Source: Subtercola boreus
Lineage (GTDB): Bacteria; Actinomycetota; Actinomycetes; Actinomycetales; Microbacteriaceae
Direction of reading: 5' to 3'
Assembly: GCF_003399625.1 (NCBI RefSeq)
Contig: NZ_NBXA01000022.1
Coordinates: 124,001-188,000, forward strand
Length of the DNA stretch: 64,000 bases
The notes below the pieces were generated by a model. The model worked only from the letters and a program-made list of their open reading frames with translations. It was not told where the DNA came from and searched no databases. Below are positions 36,978 to 45,801 of the stretch, one piece after another. The first letter of the stretch is position 1, and each line of letters opens with the position of its first letter. The translations under genes were made by a program, and so were the position numbers.

Positions 36978-38453
36978 ATGTCGTCATCCGCCACCCCCGC
37001 AGAGACCACCTTCGACGTCATCGTCATCGGAGCCGGCGCGATCGGTGAGAACGTCGCAGACCGGGTGGTGCAGGGCGGGCTGAGCGCCGCTCTGGTGGAG
37101 GCCGAGCTGGTGGGCGGCGAATGCTCCTACTGGGCCTGCATGCCCTCGAAGGCGCTCCTTCGAAGCGGAGCGGTTCTCCGGGCCGCCCAGAAGGTCGGTG
37201 GTGCCCGTGAGGCCATCACCGGCGACATCGACGTGCAGGCCGTGCTGAACCGCCGCAACAAGACAGTGAACGAGTACAAGGACGACAGCCAGGCCGAGTG
37301 GGTCGACGGTGCAGGTATCACCCTGGTGCGCGGGCACGCCCGGTTCACCGGCGTCAAGACGCTGTCGGTGACGGATGCCGGGGGGAACGTCTCGGAGCTC
37401 ACCGCCCGGCACGCCATCGTGGTCTCCATAGGCTCGGCGGCGTTGCTGCCCGACATCCCGGGGCTTCGCGACTCCGCACCGTGGACCAGCCGCGAGGCCA
37501 CCTCCGCCACCTCGGTTCCGGCCCGGCTCGCGATCATGGGCGGCGGAGTCGTGGGGGCCGAGATGGCGACGGCCTACGCCTCACTCGGTTCGAAGGTCAC
37601 CGTGCTCTCCCGCGGCGCGCTGCTCAGCAACCAAGAGCCGTTCGCCGGTGAGATGGTGCGGGACTCCCTCATCCAACTCGGGGCCGATGTGCGGATCGGC
37701 GTCTCGGCCACCCGGGTGAGCCGGGACGGAAGTGGCGGCGAGGTCACCCTCACCCTCGACGACGGCAGCGAACTCGTTGTCGACGAACTGCTCGTGGCCA
37801 CCGGCCGGGTTCCGAACACCGGAGACCTCGGGCTCGACTCGATCGGACTCGAACCGCACAAGTGGCTCGATGTCGACGACACAATGCTGGTCGCGCCGGG
37901 CGACAACGACGCCCTCGGTGGCGAGTGGCTCTACGCGACCGGCGACGTCAACCACCGGGCACTCCTGACGCACCAGGGCAAGTACCAGGCACGCGCTGCC
38001 GGAGACGTCATCGTCGCCCGGGCGCTCGGCAAGCCGCTGTCGACCGGGCCCTGGGGCGCGCATGTCGCCACTGCAGACCACGAAGCGGTGCCGCAGGTCA
38101 CCTTCACCGACCCCGAGGTCGCCTCCATCGGGCTCACGGAGGCCGCCGCCACGAAGGCCGGCTATACGGTGAAGGCCGTCGAGTACAACATCGGCTGGGT
38201 CGCCGGCGCGAGCGTGACGGCCGACGGGTATGAGGGCACCGCGAAGATGGTGGTCGACGAAGACCGCCGAGTCGTGCTCGGCGTCACCTTCGTCGGCCAG
38301 GATGTCGCGGAGCTGCTTCATTCGGCGACGATCGCCGTCGTGGGTGAGGTTCCGCTGCACCGGCTCTGGCACGCGGTCCCCTCCTACCCCACGATCAGCG
38401 AGGTCTGGCTGAGACTGCTCGAGACCTATGGCCGCGACGCGTCGAGTCACTGA
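36978..38453 (+). CDS. Pyridine nucleotide-disulfide oxidoreductase (mercuric reductase/Lpd-like)
   Basis: A 491-residue flavoprotein. FAD motif: DVIVIGAGAIGENVADRVVQ. The redox-active disulfide is GGECSYWACMPSKALLR (Cys-x4-Cys). The NAD(P) motif is LAIMGGGVVGAEMATAYASL, and the C-terminal dimer interface follows. Compared with lipoamide dehydrogenase it lacks the typical HAHPT C-terminal motif (HAVPSYPTISE instead), so the catalytic His is altered to the nearby Val/Pro context; a quinone- or thiol-linked role is possible. It precedes the next two genes with gaps of three bases and an overlap. Confidence 0.82.
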   Translation: MSSSATPAETTFDVIVIGAGAIGENVADRVVQGGLSAALVEAELVGGECSYWACMPSKALLRSGAVLRAAQKVGGAREAITGDIDVQAVLNRRNKTVNEYKDDSQAEWVDGAGITLVRGHARFTGVKTLSVTDAGGNVSELTARHAIVVSIGSAALLPDIPGLRDSAPWTSREATSATSVPARLAIMGGGVVGAEMATAYASLGSKVTVLSRGALLSNQEPFAGEMVRDSLIQLGADVRIGVSATRVSRDGSGGEVTLTLDDGSELVVDELLVATGRVPNTGDLGLDSIGLEPHKWLDVDDTMLVAPGDNDALGGEWLYATGDVNHRALLTHQGKYQARAAGDVIVARALGKPLSTGPWGAHVATADHEAVPQVTFTDPEVASIGLTEAAATKAGYTVKAVEYNIGWVAGASVTADGYEGTAKMVVDEDRRVVLGVTFVGQDVAELLHSATIAVVGEVPLHRLWHAVPSYPTISEVWLRLLETYGRDASSH

Positions 38454-38456
38454 CTC

Positions 38457-38840
38457 GTGTTCGTGCGTGTTCTGGCGGGCATCCTGAAGCCCCTGTTGCT
38501 CGCGCCGCCCGTGGCGCGGGCCGGTTATCTCTACGCGACTCTGGTCGGCGTCGTCTGGGGCGCTGTTCTCAGCACTGGCCGCATCCGCCGGGTGAACGGG
38601 CTCTTCGTGTTCACCGGTGTGCCGGCTTGGGCGTTCTCGCGCGGCGGCAGCTGCATCGGCGGCGTCTACCTCACCGACCAGAACGCCGGCGACAGGGTGC
38701 TCGAGCACGAGCAGGTGCACCGGCAGCAGTGGAAGACGTACGGCCTCACCTTTCCGCTGGTCTACTTTCTGGCGGGCACCGACCCGCTGACCAACCGTTT
38801 CGAGGTCGAGGCCGGGCTCGAAGCGGGCGGGTACCGCTGA
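38457..38840 (+). CDS. Small membrane-associated protein with HExxH motif
   Basis: A 127-residue protein beginning at GTG 38457, three bases after the oxidoreductase. Two hydrophobic segments (about residues 10-40 and 98-110) flank a segment with EHEQVHRQQWKTYG. HEQVH matches the HExxH zinc-binding motif of metallopeptidases, though the rest is too short for a known peptidase family. The stop shares one base with the next ATG (TGATG). Function unknown. Confidence 0.6.
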   Translation: MFVRVLAGILKPLLLAPPVARAGYLYATLVGVVWGAVLSTGRIRRVNGLFVFTGVPAWAFSRGGSCIGGVYLTDQNAGDRVLEHEQVHRQQWKTYGLTFPLVYFLAGTDPLTNRFEVEAGLEAGGYR

Positions 38841-39751
38841 TGGAGAGCAGGAGCGGAATGGGCGACACCGGAGACATGGCGAACACGGGAGACGTGGGCA
38901 ACACGGGAGACATGGTGGGCAGGACGGTCATCGTCACCGGCGCCAGCTCGGGCATCGGGCGGGCGGCCGCAACCGAGCTCGCCGCGCGGGGAGCAGACGT
39001 CGCCGTCGTGGGGCGCAATCCGGATCGCACCCGCGAGGTCGCCGAACGGATCGGCGGCACAGCATTTCTCGCCGATTTCGACCGGTTCGACGACATCCGG
39101 AGACTGGCGGATGCCCTCCTGAACCGCTACGGACGCATCGACGTTCTCGCGAACAACGCCGGCGGGCTGGTGAAGAAGCGGGCACTCACGGCCGATGGCC
39201 ACGAACGCACGATCCAGTCGAACCACCTCTCGCCGTTCCTGCTCACCAGCCTGCTGCTCCCCCGTCTCGAAGAGAGTGCGGCCACGGGCCCGGTGCGTAT
39301 CATCCAGACCGCGTCGGCCGCCAACGTCTTCGGGCGGGTGCGGCCAGGCGACCTCGACCTCCGCAACCGGGCGTGGCTCGGCGGCTGGCCGGCCTACTGC
39401 GCGGCGAAGCTCGCGAACATCCTCTTCACGGTGGAACTCTCCCGCCGCACCGAGGGGACGGGGATCGAGGCCTACGCGTTCCACCCCGGCTTCGTCGCCA
39501 GTTCGTTCGCCGCCGACACCGGGCTGATGAGACTCGCGCACGTCGTCGGCAACGGCAACCTGGGTTCGAGCCCCGAGGAGGGTGCGGCGGCGCTCATCCA
39601 CCTCGCGTCGGTCGACGAGGTAGGGTCCGCGAGCGGAACGTATTTCGACGGATTCAAGCCGAACGGCCGAACGTCGTCCGGGGCCGGCGACACCGCTCTC
39701 GCGGCCCGGCTCTGGAGCGTGTCAGAGCGCGCGACCGGCAACCCGCAGTAG
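38840..39751 (+). CDS. Short-chain dehydrogenase/reductase with an N-terminal repeat leader
   Basis: A 303-residue SDR. The NAD(P) loop is VIVTGASSGIGRAAATELAA, NNAGG follows, and the catalytic Tyr-x3-Lys is YCAAKLAN. It resembles retinol dehydrogenase-like SDRs that reduce carbonyls of hydrophobic substrates. The first 25 residues hold an Asn/Asp-Thr-Gly-Asp-Met repeat (three units) encoded by 18-bp DNA repeats, not seen in the family. The ATG overlaps the preceding stop, so it is the third gene of an operon. Confidence 0.88.
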   Translation: MESRSGMGDTGDMANTGDVGNTGDMVGRTVIVTGASSGIGRAAATELAARGADVAVVGRNPDRTREVAERIGGTAFLADFDRFDDIRRLADALLNRYGRIDVLANNAGGLVKKRALTADGHERTIQSNHLSPFLLTSLLLPRLEESAATGPVRIIQTASAANVFGRVRPGDLDLRNRAWLGGWPAYCAAKLANILFTVELSRRTEGTGIEAYAFHPGFVASSFAADTGLMRLAHVVGNGNLGSSPEEGAAALIHLASVDEVGSASGTYFDGFKPNGRTSSGAGDTALAARLWSVSERATGNPQ

Positions 39752-39835
39752 GCGCGACACCCGGGTTCCCGAGCTGCCGCGTGGGCGCAGCGTCGCCAGA
39801 GCCGCCCTGCGAGGGCAGCCCCGCGGGCGCCGCTC

Positions 39836-40345
39836 CTAGCGGGCGAGCTCGCTGGTGCTGTCGGCGGAGGTGCCGGAGGTGCGGCCGAGCGTCTCGATGA
39901 GGCTCTGGCGGAGTTCGTAGATGCGGGTGCCGCTGCCGTCGACCCACGCGGTGAGTTCTCCGCCGTCGCGCTCGACATCACCCGTGCACATCTCACTCAC
40001 CCATGCGGTGACCGCGCGTTCGAGGGCCTGGCCGTGGGCGCAACGCCTGGATGTACCCGGGTTGCCGCTGCGGGTCTCGCGGGTGAGCCAGGCAACGGTC
40101 ACGAGTTCGGGGGTCGACAGCAGCACGATGTCGTCAGCCGAGGCGACCTCGACGAAGACCTGGCCGCGGGCAGATTCGGAGAGCGTGGCGATCATTTCGA
40201 CGAGCGCGTCGAGTGACGAATCGTCAGCCGCGAGGAGGATGCGGCCGCCGGCTGCGGGGCGACCGCTCCGCACGGATCGGGTCTTCGGGGCCGACAGTGC
40301 CGCCACAGCGGCCAGTGCTTCGGGCCCATTCGTCAGTACGCTCAT
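39836..40345 (-). CDS. Stand-alone siderophore-interacting protein C-terminal domain
   Basis: A 169-residue protein matching only the NAD(P)H-binding half of siderophore-interacting proteins (ViuB type): LLAADDSSLDALVEMIATL and a C-terminal half with AWVSEM and RIYELRQSLIETLG. The FAD-binding barrel usual in 250-300 residue SIP reductases is absent. ATG 40345 follows two iron-box sequences, so expression should rise in iron limitation. It could be a partner of another reductase or a sensor domain. Confidence 0.72.
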   Translation of the reverse strand: MSVLTNGPEALAAVAALSAPKTRSVRSGRPAAGGRILLAADDSSLDALVEMIATLSESARGQVFVEVASADDIVLLSTPELVTVAWLTRETRSGNPGTSRRCAHGQALERAVTAWVSEMCTGDVERDGGELTAWVDGSGTRIYELRQSLIETLGRTSGTSADSTSELAR

Positions 40346-40356
40346 TTGTCATAAGC

Positions 40357-40375
40357 ATAGGCTTGCCTTACCTCG
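40357..40375 (-). promoter_or_regulatory. DtxR/IdeR-type iron box, proximal
   Basis: Read on the minus strand the site is CGAGGTAAGGCAAGCCTAT; it agrees with the mycobacterial/corynebacterial consensus TTAGGTTAGGCTAACCTAA at 13 of 19 positions by eye. It ends 12 bases upstream of the start codon at 40345, a position that would block translation initiation or transcription. Confidence 0.7.
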
Positions 40376-40381
40376 TCTGCA

Positions 40382-40400
40382 AGAGGATAGCCTTACCTCA
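40382..40400 (-). promoter_or_regulatory. DtxR/IdeR-type iron box, distal
   Basis: The minus-strand sequence TGAGGTAAGGCTATCCTCT matches the same consensus at about 14 of 19 positions. Its centre is 25 bases from that of the proximal box, and the two share GAGGTAAGGC, giving a tandem arrangement. It overlaps the stop codon of the amidase gene. Confidence 0.72.
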
Positions 40401-41849
40401 CATCTTCGTCCCAGCCGGCAGAGTCCAGAGGGGCGGATGCACGAGCTCCCAACGGAGTCTCCGTTCGAGCTGACGGGCGATCGAGAGCAGAGTTGCCTCT
40501 CCACCCGGCCGCCCGATGAGCTGCACACCGATCGGCAGGTGCGACGCTGTCTCCCCCACCGGCAGCGTGATCGCCGGCAGACCGCTCACGTTCACGAACG
40601 AGCTGAAAGGGGCGTACTGCACCTGCTGTTGGAAGTTCCGTTCCGCGTCCTCGGGGTCGAACCAGCCCACCGGCCGCGGAGTCAGCGCGAGCGTGGGGGT
40701 CACGATGGCATCGAACCCCGCGAACTGGCGGATGACCGACCGTTCGAAGCCCGAGAGGGTGGCCAGGGCGGAGGTGAGTTCTGCCGCGCCGAGCGCCCGT
40801 CCGCGGTGCATCAGCCAGCGGGTCAGTGGCCCGAGGAGGTGCTCGGTCGACGCGTCCGCCGGGATGGATAAAGCGCCCGCCTGCCAGATCGTGCGGAACG
40901 CCGGCCCGTACTCGGGTGCGGGCTCGAGCCGCAGGGTCTCGGTGCCGTGGCCGAGCGTCTGCAGAAGGTCGACGGTCTGGTCGAACGTCTCCCGCACCTC
41001 CGGGTCGATCAGGATCTCGTAGACCTCGTCCCACGGCGAGTCGAGCATGACCCCGAGCTGGAAACGGCCCTCCCCCCGGATCGCCGCCCCGAGGAAGGGT
41101 CCGTCGGTGTTCTCGGGCGCCCGGAGTGCGTAGGGCTGGCGCTCGGGGGCCCCGTTCGGGCTGATCAGACCGTCGAGCAGCAGCGCAGCATCCGCCACCG
41201 AGCGCGCCAGCGGACCGCCCACAGGCAGCCCGGCGAGTGCGCCGATCCCGGAACCCGACGGAACCCGGCCGCGTGACGGCTTCAGCCCGACGAGACCGGT
41301 CGCGGCGGCCGGGATGCGGATCGAGCCACCCCCGTCGGAGCCGGGCGCGAACGGGAGCATGCCCGATGCCACGGCCGCGGCCGCACCGCCGCTCGACCCG
41401 CCGGGCCCGAGGGTGAGGTCGTAGGGGTTCCGCGTGGGCGGAAAGACGAGGTTCTCGGTGTATCCGGCCAATCCGTACTCAGGGGTCGCGGTCTTGCCGA
41501 GACTGACTCCCCCGGCAGCGTCGAGGTCGAGCGCGGCCTCGTCGGAGGTGTCGGGCACGAAGTCCTCGAAGAGCCGGCTGCCGAACGTGGTGCGCACCCC
41601 GGCCCGTCGCACGAGGTCTTTGTCGCCGAACGGCAGGCCCCAGAGGGTCGTCGTTCGAGGCACCTGCTTTTCGACGAACCGGGCGCGTTCCCTGGCGCGG
41701 TCGGCCGTGACCTCGTGGAACGCCCCGACGAGAGGGTTCAGCCATTCGATGCGGGCGAGGTAGTGGTCGGTGAGTTCGACCACACCGATGTCGCCCCGCT
41801 GGAGGAGGCGCCACTGTTCGAGGGCGCTGAGGTCGTGCAGCTCTGCCAT
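40398..41849 (-). CDS. Amidase-signature family amidase
   Basis: A 483-residue enzyme of the Ser-cisSer-Lys type. The lysine is in LPFGDKDLVRR; the cis-serine and glycine-rich loop in LGPGGSSGGAAAAVASG; the nucleophile serine in GSDGGGSIRIPAAATG. Distinct from GatA in having no neighbouring gatB/gatC genes. It may hydrolyse aryl- or acyl-amides. Predicted cytoplasmic. Confidence 0.9.
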   Translation of the reverse strand: MAELHDLSALEQWRLLQRGDIGVVELTDHYLARIEWLNPLVGAFHEVTADRARERARFVEKQVPRTTTLWGLPFGDKDLVRRAGVRTTFGSRLFEDFVPDTSDEAALDLDAAGGVSLGKTATPEYGLAGYTENLVFPPTRNPYDLTLGPGGSSGGAAAAVASGMLPFAPGSDGGGSIRIPAAATGLVGLKPSRGRVPSGSGIGALAGLPVGGPLARSVADAALLLDGLISPNGAPERQPYALRAPENTDGPFLGAAIRGEGRFQLGVMLDSPWDEVYEILIDPEVRETFDQTVDLLQTLGHGTETLRLEPAPEYGPAFRTIWQAGALSIPADASTEHLLGPLTRWLMHRGRALGAAELTSALATLSGFERSVIRQFAGFDAIVTPTLALTPRPVGWFDPEDAERNFQQQVQYAPFSSFVNVSGLPAITLPVGETASHLPIGVQLIGRPGGEATLLSIARQLERRLRWELVHPPLWTLPAGTKM

Positions 41850-41884
41850 GTTCCGAGCCTAGCGGCGGGGCCTACGCTGTAACG

Positions 41885-42226
41885 ATGACGAACGCCCAGT
41901 CGCAGCCCAGCGCGGTGCACGGCACCGGAACCAGCGCAGCCAGCACCGGCGTCCTGCCGGAGATCGTGCGGCCCGAAGCTCCCGAACACGGAGCCGAGCG
42001 CGAGAGCCTCGAGGGATTCCTCGACTGGCAACGGGCAACCGTCGTGTGGAAGGCCGGCGGCCTCAGCGACGCGGATGCGGCGCGCCAGCTCCTGCCGTCG
42101 ATCACGACGGTCTCCGGGCTGGTGAGGCATCTGGCCGATGTGGAACGCAGCTGGTTCCGGGAGGTGCTGGCCGGGGAGGCGAACGTGCCGGCGCGCTGGA
42201 GCGCGGAGGACCCCGACGGCGAGTGA
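41885..42226 (+). pseudogene. C-terminally truncated DinB/DUF664 family protein
   Basis: A 113-residue frame beginning with a 35-residue low-complexity leader and then a DUF664-like start (ESLEGFLDWQRATVVWKAGG and VSGLVRHLADVERSWFREVL, containing a metal-ligand His). Full members run to 160-180 residues with two further helices and a second His motif. Here the frame stops right after EDPDGE, and the converging acetyltransferase gene ends two bases later. A 3' truncation is likely. Confidence 0.6.
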
Positions 42227-42227
42227 T

Positions 42228-42806
42228 CTACTTCAGGTGCTTCTGCAGCAGCACCGTGCCGAGCCAGCGGTTGAACTTGAAGCCGACCTTGCCGAGCCGG
42301 CCCACCTCCTTGAACCCGAAACTCTCGTGCAGGCGGATCGACCCCTCGGCGCCCTTGTCGACGACGACGGCCAGTACCTCTTTGATCTTCGCCGCCTTGG
42401 CCTCGGCCAGCAGCTCTTTCAGCAGCGCCTTGCCGAGGCCCTTGCCGGTCGCCGCCGGCCCCAGGTAGATGCTGTCCTCGACGGTTCGGCGGTAGGCCGC
42501 CTTCTGCTTCCACGGTGACACGTAGGCGAAGCCGATCACCTGGTCGCTGCCCGAGATCGCGACCAGGAACGGCATGTCGAGCTTCGAGAGCCAGGCGAAT
42601 TTCTGCTTCCACGCCTTCAGCGTCATGGCGTCTTCGTCGAGGGTCACCACCGTGTTGGCGACGTAGTGGTTGTAGATCTCCCGCACATAGGGCATGTCTG
42701 CTGCGCTCGCCCGGCGGATCGTGTATTCGAAGACCGGCTCCGGAGGCACGGGCGGTCGCAGGTTCGCGGGAAGCTTCCTCCTGGGCTGGTATTCCTCTTC
42801 GAGCAT
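42228..42806 (-). CDS. GNAT family N-acetyltransferase
   Basis: A 192-residue protein starting at ATG 42806 (MLEEEYQPRRK). The GNAT core starts at IRRASAADMPYVREIYNHYV; the acetyl-CoA loop is LGPAATGKGLGKALLKELL (Q/R-x-x-G-x-G/A variant), followed by HESFGFKEVGRLGKVGFKFN. It resembles phosphinothricin- or methionine sulfoximine-acetyltransferase-like enzymes. Substrate unknown. Confidence 0.85.
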   Translation of the reverse strand: MLEEEYQPRRKLPANLRPPVPPEPVFEYTIRRASAADMPYVREIYNHYVANTVVTLDEDAMTLKAWKQKFAWLSKLDMPFLVAISGSDQVIGFAYVSPWKQKAAYRRTVEDSIYLGPAATGKGLGKALLKELLAEAKAAKIKEVLAVVVDKGAEGSIRLHESFGFKEVGRLGKVGFKFNRWLGTVLLQKHLK

Positions 42807-42816
42807 GCTCTGAAGC

Positions 42817-43566
42817 CTAGGCGCTCGGCTGCTCATCGGTGAGGGCCCAGTCGACCGGCTCGATGCCCCAGCTCTGGAGCGTTTCGTTCGCGCGGCTGAA
42901 GGGCCGGGATCCGAAGAACCCCCGGCGCGCCGAGAGCGGGCTCGGATGCGCGGATTCGATGACCGCAGCCGAACCCAGCAGCGGCCGGAGCTTCGCGGCA
43001 TCCTTCCCCCAGAGAATCGCCACCAGCGGTGTGCCGCGAGCCACCAGCGCCCGGATGGCGAGCTCGGTGATGCTCTCCCAACCGCGGCCACGGTGCGAAC
43101 CGGCCTCGCCGGGCTGCACCGTGAGTACCCTGTTGAGCAGAAGCACCCCGTTCCGGGTCCAGCCGGTGAGGTCGCCGTGAACCGGCGCGGGAACGGCCAG
43201 GTCGTCCGTCAGCTCCCGGTAGATGTTCACCAGGCTCCGCGGCAACGGCCTGACGTGCCGGGAGGTGGCGAAGGAGAGGCCGATCGGATGCCCGGGGGTC
43301 GGGTAGGGGTCCTGGCCGACGATCAGCACCCGCACGTCGGCGAGTGGCTGCCGGAAGGCGCGCAGGATGTCGTCGGCTGCCGGCAGAAAGCCGCGCCCCG
43401 CAGCGACTTCCCCGTCGAGGAACAGGGCGAGCGACGCCAGGGTGTCTGCCGCCGGGGCGAGCGCCGCCGCCCATCCCGCATCCATCCTGCCCGCGGAGAC
43501 GAGGTCGTCGAGCACGAAGCCGTTCGGCACCGCGGCGCCGTTCGGCACTGCGGCACCGTTAGGCAC
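42817..43566 (-). CDS. ung: Uracil-DNA glycosylase
   Basis: A 249-residue family-1 UDG. The catalytic water-activating Asp lies in [20 protein letters not shown]; the leucine-loop motif is [16 protein letters not shown] with catalytic His. [20 protein letters not shown] is also conserved. The first 16 residues are three copies of Pro-Asn-Gly-Ala-Ala-Val encoded by near-perfect 18-bp repeats, so a shorter internal start is possible (for example near [10 protein letters not shown]). Confidence 0.95.
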   Translation of the reverse strand: MPNGAAVPNGAAVPNGFVLDDLVSAGRMDAGWAAALAPAADTLASLALFLDGEVAAGRGFLPAADDILRAFRQPLADVRVLIVGQDPYPTPGHPIGLSFATSRHVRPLPRSLVNIYRELTDDLAVPAPVHGDLTGWTRNGVLLLNRVLTVQPGEAGSHRGRGWESITELAIRALVARGTPLVAILWGKDAAKLRPLLGSAAVIESAHPSPLSARRGFFGSRPFSRANETLQSWGIEPVDWALTDEQPSA

Positions 43567-43572
43567 TGCGGC
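43522..43572 (-). repeat. ung: 18-bp tandem repeat at the 5' end of ung
   Basis: Plus-strand units of the form TTCGGCACTGCGGCGCCG follow one another about three times with single-base changes. They encode the Pro-Asn-Gly-Ala-Ala-Val leader of the glycosylase. Copy changes keep the frame. Confidence 0.75.
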
Positions 43573-43583
43573 GCCGCCCTCGC

Positions 43584-44309
43584 TCAGCTCTCCCCCATCG
43601 TGGCGACCCGTACGCTGCCGTCATCGTCGGTCACCGTCCAGACGCTCCCGCGGCCGATCACCCGGAGCGGTCCGTCACCCACGATCAGCACGGTGTGCTC
43701 GTCGATGGCGATGCCGCCGTCGGTCAGACCGGCTTCGGTGGCCGCGACCAGGCGGGCGAGGGTGCCCCACTGGGCGGCGTGCACGTCGACGGCGAGGTCG
43801 ATCAGGCCGAGTCCCTCACCGAACGTGACGTCGTCGAGTTCCTCGGATGCGTCCTCCGGGCAGACCGGAACGTCACCGATCGTCCAACCGCCGAGAAGGG
43901 CCCCGTCTGCCGCGATCGCGGCTCCGGCCGAGAAGCCGAGGTAGGGCACGCCCGCCGCGACCTGGCGCCGGATCTCGCCGAAGGCAGGAGCGATGCTGTC
44001 ACGGTAGGCGGGGGTCGACCCGCCCCAGACGAGGATGCCGTCGACCTCGGCGAGGCCGGACGCGTCGATCGCGACGCCCTCCGGCGCGAGGATCGGCACG
44101 GGCTGGAGCTCCGTGATGGTCGTGAGTCCCGCGAGGAGTTCGGCGTACGTCGCCGGGCCGTCGCCGTCTCGCACCAGGATCATCGCGATGCGGGGCCCTT
44201 CGAGCCTGCCCGCCTGGAGCGCACGTTCTGCCGCCTCCGAGAGGAACTCCCGGTAGACGGCCCCGTCGTCGATCATCGGCCAGCCGCCGCCGACGAGGTG
44301 GATGCTCAC
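43584..44309 (-). CDS. Peptidase S51 (cyanophycinase/dipeptidase E-like) family protein
   Basis: A 241-residue protein. The nucleophile elbow GFSAGAAIA carries the catalytic serine of the S51 family; [17 protein letters not shown] precedes it. The C-terminal part contains [16 protein letters not shown] and a conserved [11 protein letters not shown], where family members place further active-site residues. It probably cleaves Asp- or Arg-containing dipeptides or isopeptides. It lies 17 bases upstream of ung. Confidence 0.82.
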   Translation of the reverse strand: MSIHLVGGGWPMIDDGAVYREFLSEAAERALQAGRLEGPRIAMILVRDGDGPATYAELLAGLTTITELQPVPILAPEGVAIDASGLAEVDGILVWGGSTPAYRDSIAPAFGEIRRQVAAGVPYLGFSAGAAIAADGALLGGWTIGDVPVCPEDASEELDDVTFGEGLGLIDLAVDVHAAQWGTLARLVAATEAGLTDGGIAIDEHTVLIVGDGPLRVIGRGSVWTVTDDDGSVRVATMGES

Positions 44310-44340
44310 CGTTCTCGCCCGCTCACACCGTGCGCGGCGC

Positions 44341-44868
44341 TCACACCGTCACCGGCGGGTGCGCTGACCACGGGAAGACGATCCACCGGTCGGTCTTCTT
44401 CCAATAGAAGTCGGGCTCGATCACCGAGCGCGGCTTCGAGTAGAGCGTCGCCGTCTTCACGATCACGCCGACCCGCTCCAGAAGGCCCACCACCAGGGCG
44501 AGGGTGCGACCGGAGTCCGCGACGTCGTCGACCAGCAGGATGTTCCTGCCGATCAGGGCCGTGTTGTCCATCATCGGCGGCAGGATGATCGGTTCGGGCA
44601 GCGTCGTCTCGACGTCGGTGTAGAACTCCACGTTGAGGCTGCCGCAGCTCTTGGTGCCGGTCGCATAGGCGAGCGCGCCCGCCGGCAGCAGGCCGCCGCG
44701 GGCGATGGCGATCACGAAGTCGGGCACGAAGCCGCTCTCGAGCACGCTCGTGGCCAGCACCCGCGATGCCTCACCGAACTCGAGCCAGCCGAGGACCTCG
44801 CGTTCGGGTGTCGTGTCAGCCCCTTCGTCGGGGGTCTCCGTCGGTGTCGTGTGTTCGCTCTCGGCCAT
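44341..44868 (-). CDS. Type I phosphoribosyltransferase
   Basis: A 175-residue PRTase-fold protein. The PRPP-binding motif is NILLVDDVADSGRTLALVVG, and an N-terminal VIAIARGGLLPAGALAYATG holds the pyrophosphate loop. The size and the C-terminal IVFPWSAHPPVTV resemble xanthine/hypoxanthine PRTases of the Gpt group. Exact purine base unknown. Confidence 0.85.
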   Translation of the reverse strand: MAESEHTTPTETPDEGADTTPEREVLGWLEFGEASRVLATSVLESGFVPDFVIAIARGGLLPAGALAYATGTKSCGSLNVEFYTDVETTLPEPIILPPMMDNTALIGRNILLVDDVADSGRTLALVVGLLERVGVIVKTATLYSKPRSVIEPDFYWKKTDRWIVFPWSAHPPVTV

Positions 44869-44894
44869 CCGTCAACGGTACCGGGAATCGCCCG

Positions 44895-45689
44895 CTACTG
44901 CTTCACCTCGAGGGGACCGCGGTGCACCTTGTAGACGGCGGACTGGGCGACCGGTTTGATGATCACGAGGTCGAGGCTGATGTGGGGAGCCATCTCCACC
45001 ATGGTGACGATCGTGGTGGCCACGTCGTCTGCGGTCAGCGGGTCGGGCACATTCGCGTACACGGCCTCTGCTCTGGCTCGGTCACCGTTGAACCTGTTGA
45101 GCGAGAACTCCTCGGTGTTCACCATCCCGGGCGCGATCTCGAGCACCCTGATCGGCTCGCCGCTGAGCTCGAGCCGCAGCACTTCGGAGAGCGAACTGAC
45201 GGCGAACTTCGACGCGTTGTAGCCGCCGCCACCCGCGTAGGCGAAGTGGCCGGCCGTCGAGGAGACGGTGAGGATGTCGGCCACCGCGGTGCCCGTCGGG
45301 GCGCCGGCGACGGAATCCCGCAACAACGGCAGGAGCGCTGAGATCACCCGTTTGACCGCGAGGACGTTGACCTCGAACATCCACTCCCAGTCGGAGATCT
45401 GGCTCGCCTCGACGGAATCGAGGCCCGCTGCGCCGCCCGCATTGTTGACGAGAGTGCTGACTCCACCTGTCGCAGCCAGGTGCGCGGCGAGGGCATCGAC
45501 ATCGTCCTGCTTCAGCAGGTCGGCCACGAAGTAGCTCGCACCCGTCTCGGCGGCGAGCGCCTGCAGCCTGTCTTCCCGGCGGGCGACTCCCACCACGTCC
45601 CAGCCGTGGGCGCGGAGCAGGCGCACGGTGGCCGCCCCGATGCCCGAGCTTGCTCCGGTGACGACGGCGCGACGATTCTGGATGCCCAA
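44895..45689 (-). CDS. SDR family oxidoreductase (YdfG-like)
   Basis: A 264-residue SDR beginning at a TTG at 45689 (preceded by GAAAGG); a GTG 33 bases earlier gives 275 residues. NAD(P) loop: AVVTGASSGIGAATVRLLRA; LVNNAGGAAG; catalytic Ser and Tyr-x3-Lys in VSSTAGHFAYAGG and YNASKFAV. The C-terminal VANVPDPLTADDVATTIV-like part matches 3-hydroxy acid dehydrogenases of the YdfG group. Confidence 0.87.
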   Translation of the reverse strand: MGIQNRRAVVTGASSGIGAATVRLLRAHGWDVVGVARREDRLQALAAETGASYFVADLLKQDDVDALAAHLAATGGVSTLVNNAGGAAGLDSVEASQISDWEWMFEVNVLAVKRVISALLPLLRDSVAGAPTGTAVADILTVSSTAGHFAYAGGGGYNASKFAVSSLSEVLRLELSGEPIRVLEIAPGMVNTEEFSLNRFNGDRARAEAVYANVPDPLTADDVATTIVTMVEMAPHISLDLVIIKPVAQSAVYKVHRGPLEVKQ

Positions 45690-45801
45690 TGCGAGGCCTT
45701 TCGAGAGAGGTTTGCAATTCACGTTACCCCGTGTTTCCCGGGCCGTTGACCGACCCGATGACCCTCCCTAGTGTTGCCGTACCGACCAAAGGACTTTTCT
45801 C

